Source: Ectobius pallidus (lineage: Eukaryota > Arthropoda > Insecta > Blattodea > Ectobiidae). Taken from it: 64,000 nt of DNA. How positions within the stretch are numbered: position 1 is the first letter of the stretch; each line of letters starts with the position of its first letter. The stretch lies in the NCBI GenBank assembly GCA_964059195.1, contig CAXKWD010000003.1, positions 20,318,606-20,382,605 of the forward strand, given 5' to 3'. Below, piece after piece: positions 30,445-42,100 of this stretch. Made by a program: the position numbers and the translations under genes. Below the pieces are notes generated by a model. That model was not told the DNA's origin. It made no database searches and saw nothing but the letters and a program-made list of their open reading frames with translations.

Positions 30445-31248
30445 CATAGGCGTAACCAGGCCGACCATATGGGGGGGGTTATAACATCCGCGGGGCCTGG
30501 GGGGTATGGAATACCCCCTAGGGAGAGGGGGGTCCGGGGGCCCTCCCCCGGAAAATTTTAAAAATTAAAATGCAAAATAACGAGTTTTAAGCTTCCGGGG
30601 TTCCCAGGAAAATTTTAAAAATTAAGACGCAAAATAACGAGTTTTAAGCTTCCGGGGTCTCCCCCGGAAAATTTTAAAAATTAAAATGCAAAATAACGAG
30701 TTTTAAGCTTCCGGGGTTCCCCGGAAAATTTTAAAAATTAAGACGCAAAATAACGAGTTTTAAGCTTCCGGGGTCTCCCCCGGAAAATTTTAAAAATTAA
30801 AATGCAAAATAACGAGTTTTAAGCTTCCGGGGTTCCCCGGAAGATTTTAAAAATTAAGACGCAAAATAACGAGTTTTAAGCTTCCGGGGTCTCCCCCGGA
30901 AAATTTTAAAAATTAAGACGCAAAATAACGAATTTTAAGCTTCCGGGGATCCTCCCCGGAAAATTTTAAAAATTAAGACGCAAAATAACGATTTTTAAGC
31001 TTTCCGGGGGTGCTCCCCCGGAAAATTTTAAAAATTAAGACGCAAAATAACGAGTTTTAAGCTTCCGGGGGTCCTCCCCCGGAGAAATTTTAAAAATTAA
31101 GACTCAAAATAACGAGTTTTAAGCTTCCCACGCTTTATACTTGTATTAAGTAATTTATGGGCAGACTTAAAAAAATTATACAATTTTCCTTTTTTTAATC
31201 AATGGGGGGGGTTCAAACCCCCAAAACCCCCCCCTCGGTACGCCTATG
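30445..31248. mobile_element. hAT-like MITE (CATAGGCGTA family) with ten-unit minisatellite
   Basis: Ends CATAGGCGTAACC and GGTACGCCTATG, with a perfect 8-bp duplication CATCTCAT (30437-30444, 31249-31256). The centre (about 30545-31130) holds about ten units of 57-61 bp built on ATTTTAAAAATTAA, AACGAGTTTTAAGCTTCC and a GGGG...CCCC hinge. The first six units alternate between two subtypes. Opposite orientation to 6512-6877. Confidence 0.93.
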
Positions 31249-31282
31249 CATCTCATCGATATTCTTGGAGATTATGATAGGG

Positions 31283-31735
31283 CAGCGTTTCTCAACCTAT
31301 GGTCCGGGGACCACTGGTGGTCCGCGACGATGGTGCAGATGGTCCGCAGACATAATTAAGATCTTCGACTAAATTTGACTAATATTAAGCCAGATATTCA
31401 GGTACTCTGCAAGAGGTGACAAGCTCAACCGTCTCATTAAAAGTAATGTTATTACTTATTACTAATAACATAATTCCTAACCACATTATCAAATTCGTAA
31501 TAAATATTAAACTGTCAATAGTTTACTGCCAATTCAATAACTGTGTTTCCGTCGAATTAAAAAAAAATGTATTTAGATTTATTTGGTTATAATGACCTAT
31601 AATTAATAGCCCAAATATTAAGAATATAGGCCTACATACAGCCTACTTTTAAAAATGGGATGTAAAATTAGGAGTCCGTAATTTTTTTTAGACATTTTAG
31701 AGGTCCTCGGGTTCAAAAAAGGTTGAGAAACGCTG
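31283..31735. mobile_element. hAT-like MITE (CAGCGTTTCTCAACC family), copy 1
   Basis: Ends CAGCGTTTCTCAACC and GGTTGAGAAACGCTG, perfect inverted repeats, with a perfect 8-bp duplication TGATAGGG (31275-31282, 31736-31743). 453 bp, non-coding. A truncated relative is at 54810-55035. Confidence 0.93.
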
Positions 31736-31863
31736 TGATAGGGTGACTGTACAATGTTTATAAAAAAGACTTACGTTTAGCTACTATACGCCTCCGTAGA
31801 AGGTCTATACAGACCTTAAAGTTGCGTTCGCCATTTTGAATGATTTTCGAGAGTAAAAAATAA

Positions 31864-32760
31864 AAAATCCCTTTAGGCAGGCCTACAGGCGGAGGTAGAT
31901 TTCGAAGTGCTTTTGGTTTAATTTATTGTCGCTGCATAGCACTCTTCTTCTTTAGCCTTGGCATGGTAAACCTCCAGTAATAAGAACTGAATTCGGTAAA
32001 GAGGAAGAGCCTACAATCATTTGTTTTGACAACAAGAATAGGATATAATATTCTGGGAGGCCGTGCGCAAGATCAACAATGAATAAAATTAGCAAAGCCG
32101 CTAAACAAGACAAAATTATGATATTATAATAATTCTTTTAAGTGTTATTATTTTCAAACATTAAAATCTCGCGTAATATGAGAGCTATCAAGAAACTATT
32201 TATTGATTTGTAGAGTACTCATCAAGAGCTTTTCAACGATACCCCACAAGACGTGGTTTCAAAAGTTTCGAATTTTCATCCCCCACCCCCACCTCCACCC
32301 CCACCCTCACTCGAACCCCCGAATCGTTGGTGTCACTGTGAACTCCATAGGGAGTACTCTAATTTATTCAAACAAAGTTTCCCTCTATACTTCATAGGGG
32401 CCGAGATATACATTTTTAAAAATTTCAACCCCCTCCCCCGACCACCCCCTTGGGCCAATTTTGCCCATTAACGAACTTGTCCGAACTATTGGGCCTAGAA
32501 ATAACATAATAAAATTTGGTTCAAATATCTTCAAAATTACGGCCGCTATCGTGTAAAGATATATATAAATATATATATATATAAATATATATATATATAA
32601 ATATATATATATATAAATATCACAAAATTTTTTTTTGAACGGGCGGTGGTTTCGTACTTAGGGGAGCATGAAACGTAAAGATATGAAAGAATTTTTCGAA
32701 AATCATAAAATGGTATCCATTGCAATAGGTAGATTTTTCTTCGAAAATCTACCTAAAAAT
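31864..32760 (+). repeat. Dispersed repeat family (GGTAGATTT ends), copy 2
   Basis: Reverse complement of 16396-16880 with an extra 5' part. Begins AATCCCTTTAGGCAGGCCTA and includes CACTGTGAACTCCATAGGGA and GAACTTGTCCGAACTATTG. An ATATATAAAT minisatellite has grown inside it at 32558-32625. Confidence 0.65.
32558..32625. repeat. Tandem repeat of about 17 bp (AT-rich)
   Basis: At least three units of AAATATATATATATAT inside the repeat copy at 31864-32760. Confidence 0.85.
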
Positions 32761-34180
32761 AGGATATTTTGGAATATTTCCGCCGGTTGCAAGCAATAAG
32801 TATGCCCAATTTCAAGTTTCTGGCTTATTCGGAAGTGGGGAAAAAAATTCTGTCAACGCAGCTTTGTAGTATTGTGATGATTTGCTAATTTTAAACCGTT
32901 CATTGGGCGTCACTCCGGTACCGGTCACCGATTTTATCCAAAACCAATAGTGTTCGTCCTAATGACGTTATAAGTGTGTACACTAAGTTTCATAAAAATC
33001 TGATACAGGGTACTCGAGTTAACGCGCGTAGAGTCACACAGATAGACAGAGGGACATTTTCCCCATCCACCATGCAATCTTAGAAAGTACCATTCTGGCA
33101 CTTAATAAAACAATGTTAGAGCCACGTGAAATGGAATGCAAAAAGTAAGATTTGCCTGTTTTCATTCATTATTTCACGAGGCTTACAACTTACAAACAAT
33201 GGGTTATGAAATCATAATGCATTACTTGTTTGCAAAAATAAACAATGCCAAATTTTTAGGAAAATTAGGAACGCCACATTTTGGATTATTGGATTTTTTA
33301 AATTTTGAATTGTTGAACTTTTTTAATTTTGGGTTTTTTGACTTTTGAATTTTGGATTTTTTTAAATTTTAGTTTTATTATTTTATTATTTTTTTATTAT
33401 TTAAATTTTGGATTTTTTTATAATGCCCCCACTCATTGCCTGATACCTTTCCCCCGCGCGCTCACGTAATTTTTTTTATTTTTTTATTTTGGATTATTGG
33501 ATTTTCTAATTTTGTATTTTTGTATTTTTAATTTGGATTTTTAGTTTTTTTAATTTTGGATTTTTAAATTTTGGATAAGCCTAATCATTCAGTTGATTGT
33601 TTTCTGTGCAGTCCATCAGTTGCAGTGACGATTTTGTTCATAACGCTAGAGCGCAACACAACTTTGGGTTAGCTCTCGATTTACTCTTAGTACGGCTAAA
33701 GAAGTTTCACTTCAAAAAATGAATTGTGATTTTTCAAGTGCTATTCTGCTCTTTATTAGCTCATAATGTAAATATAAATTAGCAGTCCCAACTCTAGTCA
33801 ACAGGTTTATAAATAATAACAAACCGGACTATCCTAGTACGGATGATAGAATATACGAAAGTTTGTTTAAAAAAGCCCAGCCTACCTACAGATTATCGTA
33901 ACCCCAATTCAGTGTGCAAAAGACAGAACCCAAGCAAACAACAAGAAACAAGTATAAAGTATGTGAAAGTTTTGATTTTCATTTCGTATCTCTGAATCCT
34001 TTATGTAGGCCTATCGACGGGTTAGGTTTAAGTGTAGCATAGCAATGACACCTTAAATTTGATACCCTGAATGCTAATGTGGCTGAGACCAAACAATATT
34101 TTATATTCATAGTTCCAATACTTTTTAAGTTTAGATTATGAATAAAAACTGTGATTTTTAGGTACTCCATTTCTAACTTC
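32761..34180. other. Intergenic, low-complexity
   Basis: 32890-33110 includes words shared with 9600-9740 (ACAGATAGACAGAGGGACAT; TACCATTCTGGCACTTA). 33280-33585 is a degenerate T-rich array built from ATTTTGGATTTTT and similar units. No supportable gene. Confidence 0.5.
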
Positions 34181-34182
34181 TA

Positions 34183-34859
34183 CGAGGGGTATTCCGAAAG
34201 TAAGTTTCGTCAGTTTGCCACACGGACACTTTATTGACCCAAAAGCAATACAGCATGGCAGCATGAACTATACACCGTGCACTATTTTTCGACATAGTCG
34301 CCAGCGACATTGAGACATTTGTCGTAGCGTGCGATCAGTTTGAAGAACCCACTGTGGTAAAACTCGGTGCCCTGCGATGCAAGGAATTGGCGCACAGCCT
34401 GCTCCACCTCAGCTTCCTGACATTACTAAAGGTTCCATACAGACCATTTTGAGTGACAAATTGATGTTCCATAAGGTTTGTGCGAGATGGGTTCGTGGAG
34501 GCCGCACTTTGCGGGGACGGAAATCGGGAGATCAATTTCAAACAGCTCTATCTCGGACAATAAAAGGTTCAGCGGCTGCAGCAATAGCTCGTTTGAAAGA
34601 GGGGAGATAGCGGTACATGGCAGTGGCGCCAAATCTCTCGTGCCATCGTGAGCGGTACACTAATACCCGCGGGCACGCCAGTCTGCTGCGACTCGCTCTT
34701 CTACGGCGCTGTGCGCCTGCGTCATGCCTCCTCCGCTGACGCCACTTCCGTCGTGGAACCAGCCACGGGTGAGGATTCGTCTGGCGTTTGTTTGGTTCCC
34801 CTGGTGAACACGCCGCTCCTGCCATACATTGACGAAACTTACTTTCGGAATACCCCTCG
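34183..34859. mobile_element. Rearranged mariner-like transposon
   Basis: Terminal repeats CGAGGGGTATTCCGAAAG and CTTTCGGAATACCCCTCG lie between TA duplications (34181-82, 34860-61). The left part, on the minus strand, encodes the end of a mariner transposase (FLASQGTEFYHSGFFKLIAR, then the NVAGDYVEK tail). The middle, on the plus strand, encodes an N-terminal-side piece (KGSIQTILSDKLMFHKVCARWV-like, 34429-34500). The two pieces point opposite ways, so part of the element is inverted. The catalytic DD(D/E) core is missing and the element cannot make a transposase. Confidence 0.85.
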
Positions 34860-35004
34860 TAAGTAACCAGTAATGATAAAAAGTCATAGTTTATTTTGAG
34901 AATGTTACGACTAAAAAACTTTTTTTTTTAATTTTTAATACTCTCATTTTGATAAATTCTGCATATTTTACTGTCCTAATTCTTTTCCATACAATCTTAA
35001 TAAA

Positions 35005-36255
35005 GGGTTATTCTCCAGAAAAGGGCAGATTCATGTCGCAGTTGATTTTCTGGTGTAAAATAAGTACTTACGGATTATTATTGAAATAAGGTCTATTTGA
35101 TCCCATATTCCACTTTTTAAACAAAAGTTACAATTTTCTGCATTTTAGGGCACAGTATGTGAGATTTCACCTCCGTGTCATGTCCCAATGCCTGACTTGT
35201 CATTTTCATTCTTTCATAATTCAACAGGCTTTAATTTTTATTCCATTTTAGTGTTATAACAAGAACAAACAGCTCAAAAAATGAGTCATTAATAACTGAA
35301 AATAAAATATATCATTTTGTAAAGACAATTTTTTGCACTAAACATGCTTGTCCCAAGCTTCACCTCCGTGAAACAATATAAAAGTTCAATTATTTCCACA
35401 GATATGGCACTGTAGTCTTTCTATTTTCCTTGGACTCCAACTTTTGGCAGTTTTCTTATCATTTAGGCTATATAAAGCCAAGCTGTTAGTGTGATTTTAA
35501 GTGTTGTTTTGTGTGTGTAAAAGGGCTAAATGCAGAGTTGGTAATTGGACTTCCTCACCTCCGTTACCTACACCCAGCGGTAAAGTTGTATGTTTTTATA
35601 TTTACTTTTGCTATAAATTATAATAATAAGGAATGCTAAGTTAAACTCTAGAACTGAGATTTTCTAACCTCAAATGTTCCCAAGCTGTTTGACAAATTAG
35701 AGAAAAATCTCACCTCCGTTACTCTCACCTCCGTTACTGTTACTCTCGAGTCCTATCCATGGAGGTGTAATTAATGTTGTAATTGATGACATATTTAACT
35801 GTCTGCATTTTTTATTTTTGTTTAAAGAAGATACTGGTATAGCCTAATAGTTTATGACAATATATCATGTTTTGATTTAAAGTTTTGATTTTAAGGTGAT
35901 AATCTATTTTAACATAACTTAGATAAAAATAAGTAAAAAGTTGTGTGTTAATCCATTTCTATGGTAATAAATATTGTTCATTTTCATGATAACATTTAAT
36001 ACAGTAAATTAATTCTAATTCTCACATAACTTCTATTATAATTACTATTTCATACTATTTTCTCACCTCCATGAATGTGCCATTTTCTAACCTTGTTAAT
36101 TTAATGCAAAATACAACTCGGTAAGTAGGGCAAGTACCTCAGTAGTACTCTGCAGAAGGAAATATTACATAAAAAAATGACATGATCCAAAATAAAAAAT
36201 AGTTTTTTAAAAAAAATTCTAACATTGAAATCTGCCCTTTTCTGGAGAATGACCC
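35005..36255. mobile_element. 1.25-kb DNA transposon with 4-bp TAAA duplication
   Basis: Terminal repeats GGGTTATTCTCCAGAAAAGG and CCTTTTCTGGAGAATGACCC (one mismatch) extend about 26 bp. They are flanked by TAAA at 35001-35004 and 36256-36259. The word CACCTCCGT occurs at 35168, 35361, 35556, 35711 and 35726, and a variant CACCTCCAT at 36064. No transposase frame is visible. A 4-bp duplication fits Sola-type elements, but the family is not established. Confidence 0.75.
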
Positions 36256-36875
36256 TAAAATAAAATAAAAAATTTCTTCCAGTACTAAAATACTGTACAA
36301 CTGCTCAGATTCTTCCTCCACAAAAGCAATATAACAACCTGTAGTATAACCCCCACGCCTCTCAGATTAGACTTAAATGATACAAACAAAATTAACTTAT
36401 TCGGTATTGGTATAGTGATAGCTGCAGATGTAGAAGATAGGATATTACGACAACTAGCAACATCCAGAAAATAAACTTAACTTTTAATAATGAAGAACAT
36501 TTATGTGAAAGGAAAGTGCATAACTAAATTTAACAGTAATTCTGTATAATGTCAAAACCTCAAATCTATATATCTCATTTAAAGAATAAATAATGAATTT
36601 TCAAATTAAACAGCTTTGATTCATAATTCATATTTTACATGCTGCTATAGAATTGCCTGAAGCATGCATACTTATATGTCTCATATTCAACTATTGTTTC
36701 CCAAATCTGTGAACAAATGGTCTGAGAATTTTTCTGCTTTAAGAGGTATAAAGCATTGGTGGTGTTTTAAATGACTGTCTAGACATTTCTCCTGTTTTTA
36801 ATTTATTAAGATACAGTTGCCACCATATCAGCCATGCCATTCCAATTGGTACCAGTAGGCCTATACCTTGTGGCT
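36256..36875. other. Intergenic, no gene recognised
   Basis: AT-rich sequence with no coding-like frame or recognised repeat. Confidence 0.4.
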
Positions 36876-36879
36876 AACA

Positions 36880-37060
36880 TTTGAAGTACCCAAGTATTCA
36901 ACATGCTGCCTCAGGAACTAAAAAATTACTCAAACCAAAAATGCTTCAGAGCAAAGCTGGCAAATTATTTAGTAAATAAATCATTTTATAGCATCAAAGA
37001 ATTTGTGGACAAAAACAGAAGCTTCAGGAAAACGATCAAGCCATGCTCAGAATCTCTCTG
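36880..37060 (+). mobile_element. LINE reverse transcriptase C-terminal fragment
   Basis: The frame reads VFNMLPQELKNYSNQKCF then RAKLANYLVNKSFYSIKEF. Known LINE ORF2 ends have the same layout (FNxLPxxIK, then LxNYLxxxxFYSxxEF). The 3' side runs into a (TATG)n tract at 37318-37340. Strongly 5'-truncated. Confidence 0.65.
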
Positions 37061-37340
37061 ATGTATTTAATGGTTTACGGTAAACTGGATAGATTGCTGT
37101 ATAAAGTTATGTTGTGGTATGGTAAATTGGATATGAGTCGATTGTAAATATGATGTATAGTACGAGTTTGTATGCTATGAATGAATGAAGAAATTCGCAC
37201 AATTTGTGCACATACTGTAGTTTGAATGTCATGAATATGTAAATTGGGTATGTGCTGAGTGATGATGTATGGTACCAGTATGTATGTCATGTTAATATTT
37301 TGCTTAATTTAATACTTATATGTATGTATGTATGTATGTA

Positions 37341-37525
37341 TAGTGGCGGACGCAGAAATTTTTTTCGGGGGGGGATTTGAATAGGTAGAAAGAATACTAA
37401 AAAAAATTAATCAACTTACATATACAATTAGTTTATAAAACTGGCCACTTAGAGTACATATATAGCCTTTTTTCAAATTTCGGGGGGGATGTAACCCCCC
37501 TATCCCCCCCCTGCGTCTGCCACTG
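37341..37525. mobile_element. hAT-like MITE (CAGTGGCGGACGCAG family)
   Basis: Ends AGTGGCGGACGCAG and CTGCGTCTGCCACT. TGTATGTA on both sides is an 8-bp duplication, but it lies in a (TATG)n microsatellite and so is weak evidence. 185 bp, with G- and C-tracts inside. Confidence 0.75.
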
Positions 37526-37863
37526 TGTATGTATGTATTTCAACATTATGCAGAACAACAATAAATAAATAAATTAATGAATACCTGCATATTTTAAATA
37601 GTCAGTAAAAGTAATGTATGAATTAGATAAAGCAGCAATTTCCAAAATATAATTGAAATACCGGTATCATTTATACTGAGATGATAGATAAAATCGTCCT
37701 TATAAGCTATGAGTAATACTTACACCAGACATCTGGATTCAGTGCAGGGATGACGAATATAACGAGTGTTAATAGCAGTTACGTAAAAAAATTATTAGAA
37801 ACAAGTATACAACATATTACTTGGAGAATAACAAGTAATTAAGGCAATAACTAGGATCATCAC

Positions 37864-38123
37864 CAGGGCCGCCACATGGGGGGGGGGCTGCCGGACCCAA
37901 GGGACCCGGGCCCAGAGCCCAAAGGGGCCCGCTGGATCCCAGTGATGTGATATAATTTTATGGAAAACTGGAAAAGTTTGATAAAATGTTCTGTTACACG
38001 AGTAACGAGAAGGAAGCCCCACTGAGAAGGGAAGAGACAACTGAGTGAGGATGGTCAGCGGTTGGTGAGGGGCCCGTGACCAGTACATGGTCCTGGGCCC
38101 GACCCCAAGATGTGGCAGCCCTG
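37864..38123. mobile_element. hAT-like MITE (CAGGGCCGCCAC family), copy 1
   Basis: Ends CAGGGCCGCCACATG and GATGTGGCAGCCCTG, with a perfect 8-bp duplication ATCATCAC (37856-37863, 38124-38131). 260 bp. Shares GATGTGATATAATTTTATGG and CCAGTACATGGTCCTGGGCC with copy 2. Confidence 0.93.
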
Positions 38124-38214
38124 ATCATCACTGGCAGTAGGTCTATAATTTTTGTAAGGCGCTCTAAACACTAGATTAGCTTAAGGTATATTAGGTTAAC
38201 AGTGTGATTAGTAT

Positions 38215-38745
38215 TGAGACAAGTACATAACAAGATAGTTAGTGTAAAACTTCTCGGAATCACTCTAGACTACAAGCTAACCTGGAGCATATTGGTTCAG
38301 TTTGTAGTAGGCTGTCCAGACTATTATGCCTACTAAGACACCTCAAAAATTGTGTCCCAACTAAATTATGTGAATGCATTATCTCCCCCTTTTTCAGAGC
38401 ATTATAATGTACAGAATTATCCTGTGGAGTGACTACTTGCAGGCTCAAAATACAATGCCCACTGTAGACCGATATTTAAGGAGAACCTAATGACAGTCTT
38501 TGGCCTATACATTTACATATGCCTAGAGAGTGTGAGGAAAGAACTAGATTCTCTGCCCTGCAGATCGACCATTCATAATCACAATACCAGGGGGAGGTGC
38601 CAGTTAGGTGTGCCGTATACCAGAATAAGTAAAATAACAGCCATCGACAAAACTAAAGTTATTCAGTGTTCTAATTTACCATGCTCAGCACGAAATATGC
38701 CTAGTGTCAAATCAAGAAAATGTGTATGGGACTTTTGACTGGCTA
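38215..38745 (+). mobile_element. LINE reverse transcriptase fragment, frameshifted
   Basis: KLLGITLDYKLTW at about 38250 is a typical LINE RT motif (LGxxLDxKLTW). Further on, HNHNTRGRCQLGVPYTR and VKSRKCVWDF match the usual ORF2 C-terminal layout. Stops and shifts break the frame. Confidence 0.7.
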
Positions 38746-38915
38746 CACCATTGTATTCAGAGAATGAATACTTTGAACTATCTAGCAATAGTGGGCAGTC
38801 ATTTTCAGTTATTTTTTTCTTTCAGAGATTCTTTTTTTTTAGCAATGTTCTTAGTGTCATGACGATACCTATTTCATATTATATGTTTAAGGGTAAATAC
38901 AATTATTATTATATT

Positions 38916-39130
38916 CAGGGCCACCATTTGGGGGGTGCTGCCGGACCCGGGCTCGGACCCCTTCTGGTGATGTGATATAATTTTATGGAAATCTGGAAAA
39001 GTTTGATAAAATCTTCTGTTAGACTCCATGGAGAAGGGAAGAGACAACTGAATGAGGATGGTCGTCGGTCGGTGAGGGGCCCACAACCAGTACATGGTCC
39101 TGGGCCCGACCCCGAGATGTGGCGGCCCTA
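38916..39130. mobile_element. hAT-like MITE (CAGGGCCGCCAC family), copy 2
   Basis: Ends CAGGGCCACCATTTG and GATGTGGCGGCCCTA, with a perfect 8-bp duplication ATTATATT (38908-38915, 39131-39138). 215 bp, same orientation as copy 1, about 0.8 kb away, with an internal deletion relative to it. Confidence 0.9.
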
Positions 39131-39138
39131 ATTATATT

Positions 39139-42100
39139 ATTTCTTTTTGTAAATATTAGTTTTGCAACAGGTTTGATGCAATCCTGTAGTTCTCCTATTT
39201 TGAGCTAGTTTCCACATGCCCACATATTTTTGGTAACCAATATCCTATTAGTTTTGTAGTGGCATTCTTGTTTATATGCATTATGATTTTTACGAAATTA
39301 GCAATAATAACAAAGCACTGTATAGGCTACTTTATGTTATAGGCAGTTAGGTTAACAATAGTGAGATTACTTAAGCAATGGCATTGACAACTTTCTAAGA
39401 AACTCGACAGTACCAAGGTTAGGTGAGTTTTTGTATCATATTTCCTAATTATCTTGGTAGGTCAAGATCATTATTAATGTTAAATTTTAATAAATAAAAT
39501 GACTTACATTAGTGGCTGTTCCTGCAGATCTACACATTGGTATCTTCAAAAGCCTTATTGCCATGTGCTCCTACATCCTTTCCAGGGTTTCTTCTTTGCA
39601 CTTATCACAATATCCAAACTTCGAAAATCATGGTATTTAGTCGGTAGCAATTTTATTTTCTTCATTAAATACACCGAACTTTGCAGACACTTCTAAATAA
39701 TCCGCACTGAACATTTAAATCAGCCGCACAAAACAGAACGACCGCATCCACTTTACCACCCTCAGTGATGGCTGTATTCGAAGCGTACGCCATCTGTGAG
39801 TCTTTCTGGAAACCAAAGCCTTCATTTGTTCAAGCGAACTTTTTGCTGGCTCATACGCAGCTCAATAAAATAAAGTAAACTGAAATATTGTATATTATTA
39901 AATATTCTTTATGTTTATAAACTTCTTTATGTTTATAAACTAGAGGTAAAACTTAAAACAAGAAGAAAAATACGCCGTTGAGCTTTTTTATAAAAAGAAT
40001 GTCGCATCTGCCATCTATGAGCATTTATGTGAACTAACTTCTACATCGTCTCATGGCGCGTTTTTTAATTTACAGTGTTAATGTTGCCCCCTTTTATGTC
40101 CACAAAAATCACTAAAACAAAAGAAATAACGAAAAGTTCGTTCAATATTCAATTTTCTGAACTTAAGGGCTGTGGATTCAAATCTAGTTAGGCACATGTT
40201 TTTTTTTTTAATATCACTTCTTCACAAAATATTTAAGGCATAGATCCTCCAGGACAGACATGAATTCAACTGATATACAGCTTTCACATAGTCATGGAAG
40301 ATTTGCAGTAGAACAATAACATCACAAGAAACTGAATTTATAATTTTATTTATACAATATTCATTTCATATAAATTTTAATTTTGTTCCACACAAATGTT
40401 TGCTTGTTTATCAGCACCACTACATTAATAGCTTTCTTAATCTCAGTCGGGGTGTTACACAACTTCCTCAGAAATGCCCATTTTACTATATTGACTCAAA
40501 TTTAGTAAAAATATTAGTACACAAAATTGAATTTAATGATGCTGTGCGATGTGAAATCGCTCCTTCTTAGGACCACTAATTTACGTGGGAGTAAGACTTG
40601 CCAATGTTGGCTTCCAGGCCTGGCTGAGTTGTAGACCGCCATCCTGGTCCCGAGAAGGACTGATTTCACATCCCACATACTCATTAAATTTTTAATTTTC
40701 CTTCCCGACCAATCAAAACTCCCCATTTAATTATTCCATTTTCTAATTTTCCTATCGGCCCCACCTGTTCTAGCATATCCAGTCTTTCTCTAGATATGAA
40801 GCAGATATTTCCCAAAAAGATGGCAGTAGAGATAGCTGCCGAAAGCTTGGAACCAAACTCAGACTCACCCGGTTGGAAGCCCGAGAAACAATAATATATT
40901 CTCAACACCGGGAAAGCCTCAAGTCACACATGCCACTTATAATATCGTCCATAATTGCTTATATGGCTGACACTGTCTTATAATGTCTTCTTTCATAATA
41001 ACTTTGCAATTCAAGTAACACATCTCAAAAAATTATTTAATACCAAAGGCATGTTATTTATGCATGAATAATAGATCCAGGATATTCAAATAGGTTGTAT
41101 AAATTCGGCTTGAGAAGGCTAAAATTATAATCATTGAGAGTGTACAGGAAATACTCTTCATGGAAGAGCAGAGGAAGAATGTGGTACAACCAACCAGCTG
41201 AGATTATAAACCTAGCTTACCACTGATACTTGCACTTTCCAATTAACTTAAGGAGACATAATACTTACACAAAGGGAACATGCACCATCCTAGTCAAACC
41301 AGGTTTTTTCAATTGGAAGGAACTATACAAGTACTTTAACACTTTAATATGTGGTACATATAAGATAAACATTCTTTGAGATAAAAGTTATAAAACTGAA
41401 CAGTACCAGACTTTTGTATACAAAACAATACTTATAAAGGAGCAAGATTAAATTTTGTATTTAGAACAAGATAAATCCACAGGTTCAACATTTACATTTC
41501 CTCAAAGTAGCATGCACGTGCAAAACAGTTTGAAAAATCAAGATGGCCTCAAATATAATATATGCATTTTGACATCATTTTCAGAAGGAAATTTTTATGC
41601 ACACATGTTTACTTGTAAAATAAATTAAAACGAAGTAATACAGACAGTAGAGCATACTGAATCACTAGTAGTAGTCGTGAGCGTAAGTAGAGCAAAATGG
41701 GTTTTTAACATTTTGACTACTTCTACTTGTTTGTATGTATGTGTTGTATTTCCTTCTGGTGTAGTTAAGGCCTTAAGGTCTTCCCTTCCACTAACCAGAG
41801 ACGGACACGTTCAAACAATACCAAATAATCTAATACGAATAAATAAGCGATACATAGAATTTTATTGTATAAATGTAAATTGATACGAAAACTATAATTA
41901 AAACTATATTAAACTATAATATTCAAAATTCAACACGGTACACAGAGGGATGAAAGAAAAAAAATAATAAAAATATAAAATTAAAATAAATAATAATAGC
42001 ATATAATATACATGTTAATGGTTAGTGGTCAAGTGGCCAATCAAAGTCTTGAATGTTCTCAGATAATATTTGCTATTAACAACATTAATAATTTTGGTAA

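Noticed and set aside
34335..34887. Several overlapping frames of 60-95 codons on both strands
   Set aside because: They lie inside the rearranged mariner and cross its end; only the two transposase pieces are meaningful.
39630..39710. Short minus-strand frame beginning MFSADYLEVSAK as a first exon of another gene
   Set aside because: No donor at a matching phase, no TATA and no family match.
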